Assembly: GCA_964390805.1 (NCBI GenBank)
Contig: CAYMKL010000006.1
Location: forward strand, 1 to 64,000
Length of the DNA stretch: 64,000 nucleotides
From: CAYMKL01 sp964390805
GTDB lineage: Bacteria; Chloroflexota; Anaerolineae; VGOG01
Reading direction: 5' to 3'
A program made the translations under genes and the position numbers. This document shows positions 51,934-60,068 of the stretch, piece after piece (positions within the stretch are counted from its first letter, which is position 1; the number at the start of each line of letters is the position of its first letter). Below the pieces are notes generated by a model. It was not told the origin of the DNA, did no database searches, and saw only the letters and a list, made by a program, of their open reading frames with translations.

Positions 51934-54816
51934 TCACAGCGACTCCTCCAACCGGGCCAGCAGAGCACCGGCCTCGTCGTAGGCCACGCGGTAGGTGTAA
52001 TCCGGCGGGCCGTCGCAGGTGGCCAAGTGGCGGGCCTGCTGCGCATGGGCCAACGCCGCCTCTCGATCCCCCTTCTCCAGCGCCATCTCCGCCAGGAAGA
52101 GGTGCACGTCGGCGCCTTGCAGCACGTACTCGCTGCGTTCGGTGATGATCAATGCTTCCCCGGCCAGGCGCAGCGCCTCGTCGGTATGCCCCTGGTCTCG
52201 GCGCAGACGAGCCAGGTCCAGCAGGATGTATGCCTCGTGATCCACCATGTTGATGCCCCGGCAGCGGGTCAGGGCCTCGGTCAGGTGGCGGTCGGCATCG
52301 TCGAGGCTTCGCCCTGAGCCTGTCGAAGGGTCGCCGCTGGCCCAGTGCGCCGCGCCCAGCAGCCAGTGGGCGCACACGTAGTCCCGCTCGTACGGGGACC
52401 AGGTTCGGGCCGTCTCGTCCGCCAGTTGCAGCGCCCTCCGGGCGGCGGCCAGTCCCTCAGCGTGCAGGGGCGCAGCGTGCTCTGCCCCTACAGCCCGCAC
52501 CCACAGCAGGGCGCGCAGCGTCCGATAGGCCCAGTTCACAGATCCGTAATTTGTCTGTCCTGGTCCCAGTTCGTCGAACACCTTTTGGGCCGTCAGTAAC
52601 TCCTTCTCCGCGTCGGCCCACGCGCCACAGTAGGCCAGCAGCCGCCCCAGTTCCGAATGCCCAATCGCCTCGTTGAACTCATCCTCAATCTCCCGACAGA
52701 GGGCAATACGGCGGCGCAGGCTGGCCTCTGCCGCCCGCAGCGCACCGATGACCAATTGCTGCGTTGCCAGGTTCCCCAGGTCGATGGCGAGATTCCGCCT
52801 ATCACCCTCGCTTTCATCCAGGTCCGCCGAAACTTGGAACAGTGGCACAGCACGACCTGGCTGTCCTGAGAGAGAGTGGGAGTTGGCCAGAGCACATGCA
52901 GCCCATGACTGGGAACGCTTGGTTTCCAAGCACGGCGGTTGATCTTCTCCCCCAGGGAATAAGACACTTAGCAGTTCAATCTGCAATTGATAGCTGCCAA
53001 GCTGATAATAGGCAGCGCTGTGAAGACGATTCTGAAAGAGCCTGAACGCCTCGTCGTAGAACCCAGCGCGCACGGTGTGGTGGTAGAGTTCGATCACCGG
53101 CGCCAGGTCGTCCAGGGAGTGCACCTGGTCCGGCGGGGGCACGGCGGCGAAATAGTCCCGCAATTGGCCGTGGGCGGCCTGCCGCTCGGGATCGCCCAGC
53201 CGGTCGTACGCGTAACGTCGCACAATGGGGTGCAGGTCGTAGCGTCCTTTCTGGCGGTCGTGGTGCAGCAGGCCACGGGCCACCAGGTCGCGCAGGTCAG
53301 CATCCAATCCGTAGGGGCGGGGCAACCCCGCCCCTTGCGGCGATGGGAGCGATGGGGGTGATGGGGCCGAGGGAACCTCGCCCCTACCGATGGCGGCGAT
53401 GGCCTCGTAGCCCACCGCGCCGCGGAAGCAGGCGATGCGACTGAGCAACCGCTGGCGTCCGGGCGTCAGGTTGCTGTAGGCCTGCCCCAGCACGTGGTGC
53501 TGGCGCTGCTTCAAATTGCCGCTCACGTCCAACCGCCGGGCGGCGGCCACGTCGCCGGGTTGCTGTGGATCACGCACGGTGAGACCGGCCAACAAGCGCA
53601 GGCTCAGCGGGTGGTAGCCGTAGGGGGCGCAGGCCGCCTGGATCTCGGCCCGCGCGCCGCGGATGCCCTGGGCACGGAAGAAGGCCACCGCGTCGGCCTT
53701 CCCCATCTGGGTCAGCTCCTCCTCGCAGCAGCCCTGCAGCAGGTCGCCCCCGTGGACTTGCAGGATGCGGGGCAGCAGCCGGGTGGTTAGGAGGACCTTG
53801 CCGCGGATGCCCGGCAGGGTGGCCACGCCGCGCAGGAGGTGCTCGGCGAGGGGAGAGATGCAGTCGCGCTGGCCCTCACCCCTCCCCCCGTCCCCCTCCC
53901 CTCTCCCAACATCAGGAGAGGAGAGGGGGTGGTCGCCGAGGTAGGCGGCGTTCATGCTGCTGTAGGCACGCAGGGCGCGCTCGAAGCCGTCCAGGATGAG
54001 CAGCGTGCCGGGCTGGCGCAGCAGCCGCAGCAACTCGTCGGCCTGCTGGCGGGGGCCCAGGCGGGACGCACCTCGCAGGTGCATTGCACTCTGCAGGTAG
54101 CCCAACGCCTCCCGCAGGAAGGAGTCGAACTCCCGCTCGTCGTAGAAGCCCCACCAGACGACGCGAGGCCAGGCGGCGGGGTTCACGTCGTGCAGCAGCC
54201 AGTGCCAGGCCAGGGCGGACTTGCCGAAGCCACCCAGCGCACGCAGCACCAGCAGGGAGTGACCGCTGTCGGCGTGGAGCCAGCGGCTCAGCATCTCCCG
54301 CTCGGCCAGCCGCCCGGTGAAGTTGGGCGGCATGGGGTAGGGATGCTTCAGGAACCATTCCTCCCGGCGGGGTGGCTCTGGTGCTTCCTGCATGGGCGGC
54401 GCGCCCAAGGCAGTAAGGAGCTGCGTCCAGGCGAGGTCGCGTTCCTCCGGGTCGGTGAAGTCCACGTAGGTCAGGTAGCGGATACGTAGCGGCAGATCGC
54501 ACCTTTCCTTCAGCAGCGGGATCAACCGGCGCTCACGGTTGGCCGGATCGAGCACCTGGAGCATCAACGTCTCGAACTCGGTCCAGGCGCTGGTCAGGTA
54601 GGCGGGCGTCAGTACGAGTAGCGTCTTGCGACTGGTCAGCACGGCCCGCTCCATCTCGGTGACGCTGGGTGCGCCGGGCTCGAAATCGCGGTAGTCCATG
54701 ATGACCTCCAACCCCGCTGCCTCCAGAAACGGTAGTAGCGTTCCCCGTACCCAAGCTTTGTCAGCGTGGCTGTAGGAGATAAAGACGTCGTAGCGGTATT
54801 CTTCCTGTTCGCTCAT
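51934..54816 (-). CDS. TIR-STAND NTPase-TPR protein
   Basis: A 960-residue NLR-like protein. Residues 8-137 are a TIR domain (YDVFISYSHADKAW, MDYRDFEPGAPSVTEMERAV, LTPAYLTSAWTEFE, with Glu82 four residues after Trp78 as the expected NADase residue). Residues about 165-400 are an NB-ARC-like NTPase: FTGRLAEREML, Walker A ALGGFGKS (193-200) and Walker B TLLILDGFE. A winged-helix part follows (YDLHPIVRRYAYDRL), then TPR-like helices to the end (AASLRRRIALCREIEDEFNEAIGHSELGRLL, LFLAEMALEKGDREAALAHAQQA). I chose ATG 54816, after GGAGGG. The gene contains four repeat insertions in frame (52311, 52465, 53311, 53871), which lengthen linkers without breaking it. It is a likely regulated cell-death or antiphage sensor; trigger unknown. 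Confidence 0.88.
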   Translation of the reverse strand: MSEQEEYRYDVFISYSHADKAWVRGTLLPFLEAAGLEVIMDYRDFEPGAPSVTEMERAVLTSRKTLLVLTPAYLTSAWTEFETLMLQVLDPANRERRLIPLLKERCDLPLRIRYLTYVDFTDPEERDLAWTQLLTALGAPPMQEAPEPPRREEWFLKHPYPMPPNFTGRLAEREMLSRWLHADSGHSLLVLRALGGFGKSALAWHWLLHDVNPAAWPRVVWWGFYDEREFDSFLREALGYLQSAMHLRGASRLGPRQQADELLRLLRQPGTLLILDGFERALRAYSSMNAAYLGDHPLSSPDVGRGEGDGGRGEGQRDCISPLAEHLLRGVATLPGIRGKVLLTTRLLPRILQVHGGDLLQGCCEEELTQMGKADAVAFFRAQGIRGARAEIQAACAPYGYHPLSLRLLAGLTVRDPQQPGDVAAARRLDVSGNLKQRQHHVLGQAYSNLTPGRQRLLSRIACFRGAVGYEAIAAIGRGEVPSAPSPPSLPSPQGAGLPRPYGLDADLRDLVARGLLHHDRQKGRYDLHPIVRRYAYDRLGDPERQAAHGQLRDYFAAVPPPDQVHSLDDLAPVIELYHHTVRAGFYDEAFRLFQNRLHSAAYYQLGSYQLQIELLSVLFPGGEDQPPCLETKRSQSWAACALANSHSLSGQPGRAVPLFQVSADLDESEGDRRNLAIDLGNLATQQLVIGALRAAEASLRRRIALCREIEDEFNEAIGHSELGRLLAYCGAWADAEKELLTAQKVFDELGPGQTNYGSVNWAYRTLRALLWVRAVGAEHAAPLHAEGLAAARRALQLADETARTWSPYERDYVCAHWLLGAAHWASGDPSTGSGRSLDDADRHLTEALTRCRGINMVDHEAYILLDLARLRRDQGHTDEALRLAGEALIITERSEYVLQGADVHLFLAEMALEKGDREAALAHAQQARHLATCDGPPDYTYRVAYDEAGALLARLEESL
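52311..52330. repeat. In-frame CTTCGAYARRCTCAGG repeat in the TIR-STAND-TPR gene
   Basis: The reverse complement of CCCTTCGACAGGCTCAGGGC lies between two TPR helices and is translated as part of SGDPSTGSGRSLDD. Confidence 0.75.
52465..52491. repeat. In-frame GTAGGGGC-type palindrome in the TIR-STAND-TPR gene
   Basis: CAGGGGCGCAGCG and GCTCTGCCCCTAC form an imperfect palindrome. It is translated as VGAEHAAPLHAEG between two helical repeats. A longer relative is at 53311-53388. Confidence 0.6.
53311..53388. repeat. In-frame GTAGGGGCG element in the TIR-STAND-TPR gene
   Basis: The element begins GTAGGGGCGGGGCAACCCCG and ends CGAGGGAACCTCGCCCCTAC, so its ends are inverted copies of GTAGGGGCG with small hairpins next to each. 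Read on the minus strand it gives a Pro/Ser-rich insert (SAPSPPSLPSPQGAGLPRP) between the winged-helix region parts. Confidence 0.7.
53871..53929. repeat. In-frame CCCTCTCC/GGAGAGGGG element in the TIR-STAND-TPR gene
   Basis: A purine/pyrimidine-biased inverted repeat (CCCCTCTCCTCTCCTGATGT then TGGGAGAGGGGAGGGGGACG on the minus strand). It encodes SSPDVGRGEGDGGRGEGQRD, a Gly/Arg loop inside the NTPase domain that has no counterpart in related proteins. Confidence 0.7.
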
Positions 54817-54878
54817 CGTCCCTCCTATCGGCGCGGCATCGGGACTCAATCGCCAGGCGGCTACCACCTGGCGACAAT

Positions 54879-56261
54879 TTACCGGGCACAGCGGAAGCCG
54901 ACGTCGTCGTTGGCCAGTTCAACGGCGCTAGCGCTCCGCTCGGTGGTGCGCACCAGATTCTGGTCGCTGAACCAGCCGCCCCCTCGGATCACCCTGTACT
55001 TCTCTCCAAAATAAGGGGAATAGAAGTCACCGCCAGGATAGGCCTTAAACCAGTCGCTCGTCCACTCGGATACGTTGCCCGCCATGTCCATCGCACCATA
55101 AGGACTGGCCCCGGCAGGGAAGCTCCCTACAGCGGTGGTCCCGCGATGACCTGCCTCCTTCGCGTTGGCCCTGGCTGCATCCCACTGGTTGCCCCAGGGA
55201 TAGCTGCGCGCATCGGTGCCCCGCGCCGCCTTTTCCCACTCCGCTTCGGTAGGTAACCTCTTCCCCGCCCACTGGCAAAAAGCTTTGGCATCGTTCCAGC
55301 TTACTTTCACCACGGGATGCTGAGCCTTGTCCTTAGCATAGTACCGCCAGGACGTGTCACCTGCCTTCTCCGCATCGGTGACATAGCCTGTTTCCGCGAC
55401 AAACTTCTCAAAGTCCTCGTTGGTTACCTCAAGCTTGTCCATCTCAAAGCCATCAACGAAGACCGCATGAGGCGGCCTCTCGTCCTCGACATCGCTGCCC
55501 ATGGTGAACTCTCCAGCAGGGATGGCGATCATGGCCGCCTCTACCGCGGGGCGCGGAGTCGGCGGGGTCGAGGTTGCCGTCGCCCTGACTTCAGTTGCGG
55601 TGCTGGTGGGCGCTATCGTCCCACCCTGGGGGATGATCAACTCCTGGTCTATCTGCAGCCGATTGGGATCTGATATAGCGTTGACCTCTTGGAGAGCCTC
55701 GACTGTAACCCCGTACTGCTTGGCGATGGCACCCAGCGTGTCGCCGGCCTCAACCACGTGGATCACAGGCGCGGTGGTCGGTGAGACGGAGGTTGATGTG
55801 ACTGTAGCCTCTACCTGCCTCTGAGGAATGACGAGCTCCTGGTCTATCTGCAAACGTGTGGGATCGGAGATAGCATTGACTTCCTGGAGGGCTTCCACGG
55901 TAACTCCGAACTCCTTGGCGATGGCGCCCAAAGTATCTCCAGCCTGAACCACATAGATCACCGGCGTAGGCGTAGGCAAGGCAGGCGTCAGAGTGGGCGG
56001 TGGGAGCGTTGCTGTCGCTTCGTACATATGTTGATGAAGCGGCGGCATAAGGTGCATGGGAGTCGTCGTTACAGGGGCAAGAGTCCTTTCAGGCGGCATC
56101 GGCGTGGTAGCGGTAGCCGTCAGCGGGATAAGGGTTGGAGTTTCCTGCACAGGTTGTGATGTTGGCGTAGCTCGTGCAAGCGTTGGAATTCGCGAACAGG
56201 CTGTTGTGGCGAGGACAAACCCCATCGCCACCAGCAAGGCCCCTAGCTTGTTTCTTATCAT
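54879..56261 (-). CDS. LysM lipoprotein with formylglycine-generating-enzyme-like domain
   Basis: A 460-residue lipoprotein. The signal peptide ends in LATTAC; a Thr/Pro linker follows. Two LysM domains with nearly the same sequence (VIYVVQAGDTLGAIAKEFGVTVEALQEVNAI and VIHVVEAGDTLGAIAKQYGVTVEALQEVNAI) lie at about 102-150 and 168-215 and should bind peptidoglycan. Residues about 245-460 are an FGE-sulfatase/SUMF1 domain: IPAGEFTMGSD, LEVTNEDFEKFVAETGY, VSWNDAKAFCQWAGKRLPTEAEWEKAARG, YPWGNQWD, MAGNVSEWTSDWF and GFRCAR. Most such domains outside true FGE bind ligands and lack the active-site Cys pair, as appears here. It follows the TIR-STAND gene by 62 nt, and FGE-like domains are common partners of STAND proteins. 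ATG 56261 follows GGAGG. Confidence 0.85.
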   Translation of the reverse strand: MIRNKLGALLVAMGFVLATTACSRIPTLARATPTSQPVQETPTLIPLTATATTPMPPERTLAPVTTTPMHLMPPLHQHMYEATATLPPPTLTPALPTPTPVIYVVQAGDTLGAIAKEFGVTVEALQEVNAISDPTRLQIDQELVIPQRQVEATVTSTSVSPTTAPVIHVVEAGDTLGAIAKQYGVTVEALQEVNAISDPNRLQIDQELIIPQGGTIAPTSTATEVRATATSTPPTPRPAVEAAMIAIPAGEFTMGSDVEDERPPHAVFVDGFEMDKLEVTNEDFEKFVAETGYVTDAEKAGDTSWRYYAKDKAQHPVVKVSWNDAKAFCQWAGKRLPTEAEWEKAARGTDARSYPWGNQWDAARANAKEAGHRGTTAVGSFPAGASPYGAMDMAGNVSEWTSDWFKAYPGGDFYSPYFGEKYRVIRGGGWFSDQNLVRTTERSASAVELANDDVGFRCAR

Positions 56262-56294
56262 CGCAAAACCTCCATTTCGTGTGGCGGGCAAGTT

Positions 56295-56798
56295 TCAGCC
56301 ACGCTTCTCTGCTCCCCCTTCAACCCTATTCAAGTCCACATGCAAAAAGGGGTTGTCGGTCATCAGGCCCTCTGCTTTAGCTGCACGCAACATCTGATCG
56401 TCGCCGCTGACGAAGACCAGTATGATCTCCTGATCGGCCAGGTTGCGAGCAGCTTCCAACCCGGTAGCCAGGTGTACTGCATCGCAGCCTTTCAGTGGAT
56501 GTGCTCGGGGCAAAAGGGCGGCACGGTCAATGAGCAGTCGGGTCACAGCCAAGAGTTGATAGGCACCTGTTTCTACGTCATTGGCGAAGTCTCGATACGC
56601 ATGTTGACCCTGCCGTTTGGTCAATTTGCCCACCCTGATAGAGATGGCAATGGCGGCTGACACCTCCACGATGGTCATCTCGCTGGTCAGGAATACGTTT
56701 TCCGGGTCGGCTGCCAGCAAACGCACCCAGGCACTACCTGGCTCGTCTACGTACCGCTTGACCACCACACTGGAATCCCAATAATAGAAGAAGCCCAT
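56295..56798 (-). CDS. PIN-domain protein (VapC-like toxin)
   Basis: A 167-residue PIN-domain ribonuclease with a full acidic set: Asp in YYWDSSVVVKRYV, Glu in TIVEVSAAIAI, Asp in LKGCDAVHLATGLEAA, and the FVSGDDQMLRAAKAEGL end. It is a different subgroup from the PIN protein at 51034. It lies 11 nt downstream of its probable partner, the gene at 56810, and 33 nt before the LysM-FGE gene. Confidence 0.82.
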   Translation of the reverse strand: MGFFYYWDSSVVVKRYVDEPGSAWVRLLAADPENVFLTSEMTIVEVSAAIAISIRVGKLTKRQGQHAYRDFANDVETGAYQLLAVTRLLIDRAALLPRAHPLKGCDAVHLATGLEAARNLADQEIILVFVSGDDQMLRAAKAEGLMTDNPFLHVDLNRVEGGAEKRG

Positions 56799-56809
56799 GG
56801 CACAATCTC

Positions 56810-57133
56810 CTAGCGACGGCTCGCAAGAATGATTTGCGATAACGGCGGGTCCAGACGCAAGGCTCTTAACTCAGCCTGAATTTCCCGGCGCTCTTCTTCG
56901 GGAATCTGACGCCACTCCTCTGCTGCAGCCAGGATGTGAGGCGGGGGATCCACCAGCAAGCCGGCCCGGCGCAGCGCAGCTAAACCCCGCTCCTTCTCGC
57001 CCAGTTCTGCTTCCGCAACCTCAGTCGCTGGAGTCACTCCTTGCCCTATCGCGATTTCCAGCCAGTGAACTCCCGTCTCCAGGCGTTCCACTCGCTTGAC
57101 CAGTTCCTTAAACTGAGCTTCTAAGACAGCCAT
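56810..57133 (-). CDS. Probable antitoxin partner of the PIN protein
   Basis: A 107-residue protein of no named family. Residues about 5-35 form a heptad coiled coil (FKELVKRVERLETGVHWLEIAI); the C-terminal half is helical and acidic (HILAAAEEWRQIPEEERREIQAELRALRLDPPLSQIILASRR), a tail suited to bind a PIN toxin. I chose ATG 57133, preceded by GGAGGAAG; the longest frame runs back through a broken gene. There is no recognisable DNA-binding domain. Its position directly before the PIN gene is the main reason for the call. Confidence 0.6.
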   Translation of the reverse strand: MAVLEAQFKELVKRVERLETGVHWLEIAIGQGVTPATEVAEAELGEKERGLAALRRAGLLVDPPPHILAAAEEWRQIPEEERREIQAELRALRLDPPLSQIILASRR

Positions 57134-57233
57134 ATCACTTCCTCCTTCACCGTATTTTGAGCATCGGCACCGGACATTCCACCAGTGATAACCCCTCGTA
57201 CAGGATCGCCCTGGTGTTGACACTTTCATTCTG

Positions 57234-57436
57234 TCAACGAATGAAGCAACGAATTTGAATCGTCTGGTGCAGTGACTCCTTGGAGAACACGTCGTATCGC
57301 TCGCGGATCTGAGCGATTTCCCACTCCGCCAAGCGGATCTCTTTTTCGATGAAGGCAGTAACCCTTTTCGAATGAGTTCGGATTCCGAGATCGCCAACGT
57401 GTTGCTCAATTCGAGAGTCAACGCTTGAACATCCAT
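57234..57436 (-). pseudogene. Frameshifted antitoxin-like gene
   Basis: The minus strand opens with MDVQALTLELSNTLAISESE then LIRKG, and the next frame continues VTAFIEKEIRLAEWEIAQIRERYDVF then SKESLHQTIQIR. Joined at about 57370 these make one protein of about 65 residues, a layout (short strand, helix, basic helix, GxSSxEEL helix) I know from small antitoxin-like proteins paired with PIN or RelE toxins. A one-base indel in the AAAGGGTT region breaks the frame, and the tail is truncated. No toxin gene of its own is left, unless it once served the PIN gene at 56295. Confidence 0.55.
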
Positions 57437-57549
57437 TTAACACCTCCTGACTTGATCTCTGAGTAGGCCAGGTCACTGCGCCCGCACAAGAAGTATACCA
57501 TAGCTCTATCAAGCCTGCAAGTCCCCAATCGCCTCCAGCACCAGTTATG

Positions 57550-57775
57550 ACAGGCTACTCCCCCACCTCGATAACCAGACGATCCCCCTCCTGCTCGATC
57601 TCCGTCCCCATCTCCGCCGAGAGGCCACGTATCTACCGAGAGGCCACGTATGCGCTCGGCGATTTCGTCGAAGGCGTCCCCTGTGGCCTGGTTGACCTGC
57701 ATGTAGGAGATGAGCAACGGGATCAGCTCGATGCGCTCTACCAGCGCCGCCTGTTCACGGCGGCGCGAGCAAGAG
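57550..57775 (-). pseudogene. Small gene broken by a 19-bp tandem duplication
   Basis: The minus strand reads RREQAALVERIELIPLLISY, MQVNQATGDAFDEIAERIRG and then shifts frame. A 16-bp direct repeat CCGAGAGGCCACGTAT occurs at 57617-57632 and 57636-57651 with a 19-bp period. Removing one 19-bp unit restores GLSAEMGTEIEQEGDRLVIEVGE and a TAG stop at about 57550. The restored C-terminus looks like a small antitoxin or accessory protein of a Chloroflexota PIN module. The N-terminus is also gone: the reading frame runs into the end of the ketopantoate-reductase-like gene. Confidence 0.65.
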
Positions 57776-58783
57776 ACGCTCCGGCTGGCCTCGGTACTCC
57801 TCCCAGGCAATCTCCCCCTTCACAATGCCCATCAACACCGCGTGCAGCGCTCGATTGACGGGCACGTCCAGCCCCAGCTCTTGGGCGCACCTGACCACCG
57901 CGCCGTTCAGGTACTCCACCTCCGATTTGCCCTTGCCCCTGGACAGGTCTATGTGCAAGGAGGGCATCTTACCCCCCCGGCCACGAACGATGACTTTTCG
58001 GAGAATGGGGCCCAGCAGCCAGGCGGGCAGGGAGCAGATGGCCCAGGCGAAGAGGGGCACGGGGTAGCCGGGCAGGGACACCGGTCGCAGGCCCAGGCCC
58101 CGCATCACAGCCACCGCCTCGCGGAAGGCAACCTGCTCCAGGGCAAACAGGCGGTCATCGGCAAAGACCTCATCCGGAGGCATGTCCAGAATGGCCGGGG
58201 AAGCATTAGCGATTATGTTAAGGAGTAGCTTGGTCCATTTCATCGCCCGGTAGTCTCGATACACTGAAGTCCCGAAACCAGCCTCCTGAAACATCTCGTC
58301 CAACTCGGCAATTGACTGACTAGGAAGGGTTGGCGCTAGGCCGATGCCGCCCCGCGTCGTGGCCTGGCTTACCAACCCGGGCTCCAGCACCCTGACCGAC
58401 AGGGTGATCACCGCCGAGAGAATCGTGGTCTCACCCACAACCTCCGCCACCGCCTCCTCGCCTCCCACCCCGTTCTGCAGGACGAGGATGGGAACGCCGC
58501 GCCGGGCCAAAGGCTCGACCTGAGCCGCGGCCTGGGCTGCATCGTAGGCTTTCACAGTGAGGAGAACCAGATCGAACGGCTCATCGGCCACGTCCAGCAC
58601 ACTCGTCACCGCCCGCGCGTCCATCCTTGTGACCCCGCCACCGTCCTCAAGGCCCAAGCCCCGCGCTCGCACGGCGGCCACGTAGGGCTGGCGACCCACC
58701 AGGGTGACCTCGTGCCCCACCCTCGCCAGCCCGTGCCCCACCAGCGACCCAATAGCCCCCGCTCCAACGATCAAAACCCGCAC
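57755..58783 (-). CDS. Ketopantoate reductase (PanE/ApbA) family protein
   Basis: A 342-residue NADP-dependent reductase. VRVLIVGAGAIGSLVGHGLARVGHEVTLVGR is the Rossmann start with GxGxxG; TVKAYDAAQA and VLQNGVGGEEAV are family motifs, the Lys and Asn being substrate-side residues; RAMKWTKLLLNIIANASPAI holds the C-terminal catalytic Lys. I chose GTG 58783 because GGAGG lies 6 nt upstream. PanE makes pantoate for coenzyme A, but many members reduce other 2-keto acids, and residues about 235-275 contain an unusual hydrophobic stretch (LFAWAICSLPAWLLGPIL). No other pantothenate genes are nearby, so the substrate is open. Confidence 0.82.
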   Translation of the reverse strand: MRVLIVGAGAIGSLVGHGLARVGHEVTLVGRQPYVAAVRARGLGLEDGGGVTRMDARAVTSVLDVADEPFDLVLLTVKAYDAAQAAAQVEPLARRGVPILVLQNGVGGEEAVAEVVGETTILSAVITLSVRVLEPGLVSQATTRGGIGLAPTLPSQSIAELDEMFQEAGFGTSVYRDYRAMKWTKLLLNIIANASPAILDMPPDEVFADDRLFALEQVAFREAVAVMRGLGLRPVSLPGYPVPLFAWAICSLPAWLLGPILRKVIVRGRGGKMPSLHIDLSRGKGKSEVEYLNGAVVRCAQELGLDVPVNRALHAVLMGIVKGEIAWEEYRGQPERLLLAPP

Positions 58784-58824
58784 GTCTCTACCTCCAATAC
58801 CCAATATCTAATATCCAACACCCC

Positions 58825-59973
58825 CTACGCCTTGCTCTCCACTTCTATCAGCGCGTAGGTTTTACTCCCCAAACCCAACTCAGCCGCCGCATCAATGTGC
58901 TCCTGAGCATCAATGCCCAGGGCATCGGCCAGAATGCGGTCGCCCTGGCGTAGCCCTTTGTCTGCCGACAGCGAATCCGGCAGAGGGGCAGCCTGATTGA
59001 TCAGATCCCAACTGGCCTGTTCGACGGCCACGATGTCGGTGGAAGCCAGGATGCCCTGATCCTGTACCAGCGGGGTGTCGGCGACGGGCATGCAGTCACA
59101 TTCAGGCTGCACCTCCAGCAGGAAGTTGAAGTAGAGCACCTTCCCCGGCGCGAAGGTGCTCAGCACCGCCTGGGCAGCCTCGGCCAGACCCCGCTGGAAC
59201 TCGGTAAACTCGCGTCCCTTGTAGATAGCGCCCTCGGGACAGACACGGGCACAGCGTCCGCAGCGCCAACACTTGTCCTCGTCGAAGGAGATGTCTACTC
59301 CGTCGAACAGGACAGCCCCGGTGGGACACACGTGGTAGCACTGCAGGCACATATTACACAGCTCCAGATTGCGGACCATGTCCATCTCACCCGGTACGTG
59401 CAGGTGGCCTCGCGCCCGCTTCCAATCGCCGCTGCGATGGCGGCCGCTGACCCCGCCCATGGCGACATTCTTGATCGCGCCGGCGTAACCAGACATGATG
59501 TGCCCCTTGCAGTGGGTGACCACCACCATGGCTGGCGCGTCATGGATGGCCGAACTGACACTGATCTCACCCAAAATGGGGCCGGCTTTGACCGGCACGT
59601 TGTCATAACCGAAGATGCCGTCGGCCAGGATCACCGGAGCACCCATGGACATGGGATTGATGCCATGTTGGTTGGCAACCTCCAGGTAGTCCCAGCCCCT
59701 GATGCGGGTGCTATCGGTCACGAAGGGTTTGCCGCCGGCTTCCTTGACCCCTTCAACGATCTTGCGCAGGAAAATAGGCCGCACGATACGATGGGCTCCC
59801 TCGGACCCGAGATGGGTTTTCACAGCCACATAGTCGTCGGGCTCGACGCGCTGAGAGAATTCCAGCCGCTTGATCAGCTCCTCTAGTGTGGCGATCAGGC
59901 TATACCTGTAGTCCCACTTGGTGGCCCGCGCACTGGCATAGTAGACTATGCTGGCCTCACTCTTTTTCGCCAT
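58825..59973 (-). CDS. DUF362 protein with two 4Fe-4S clusters
   Basis: A 382-residue iron-sulfur protein. Residues about 1-200 are a DUF362 domain (VAVKTHLGSEGAHRIVRPIFLRKIVEGVKEAGGKPFVTDS, HCKGHIMSGYAGAIKNVAMGGVS). Residues about 210-275 carry two ferredoxin motifs (CNMCLQCYHVCPTGAV and CWRCGRCARVCPEGAI). The remainder contains ECDCMPVADTPLVQDQGILASTDIVAVEQASWDLI, common to this family. DUF362-ferredoxin proteins are frequent in anaerobes and are thought to transfer electrons or act on a cofactor; the reaction is not established. ATG 59973 follows AAGGAGG. It is divergent from plsY and 41 nt before the reductase gene, so those two may be one operon. Confidence 0.85.
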   Translation of the reverse strand: MAKKSEASIVYYASARATKWDYRYSLIATLEELIKRLEFSQRVEPDDYVAVKTHLGSEGAHRIVRPIFLRKIVEGVKEAGGKPFVTDSTRIRGWDYLEVANQHGINPMSMGAPVILADGIFGYDNVPVKAGPILGEISVSSAIHDAPAMVVVTHCKGHIMSGYAGAIKNVAMGGVSGRHRSGDWKRARGHLHVPGEMDMVRNLELCNMCLQCYHVCPTGAVLFDGVDISFDEDKCWRCGRCARVCPEGAIYKGREFTEFQRGLAEAAQAVLSTFAPGKVLYFNFLLEVQPECDCMPVADTPLVQDQGILASTDIVAVEQASWDLINQAAPLPDSLSADKGLRQGDRILADALGIDAQEHIDAAAELGLGSKTYALIEVESKA

Positions 59974-60068
59974 TCCAACCTCCTTGATATGTTCGAGCAA
60001 TTGCGCGCAACTTCACTACAGTCTCGGTGTTGTAAACAGTAAACCGGTTTGAGTAGGAGGAAATTCCC

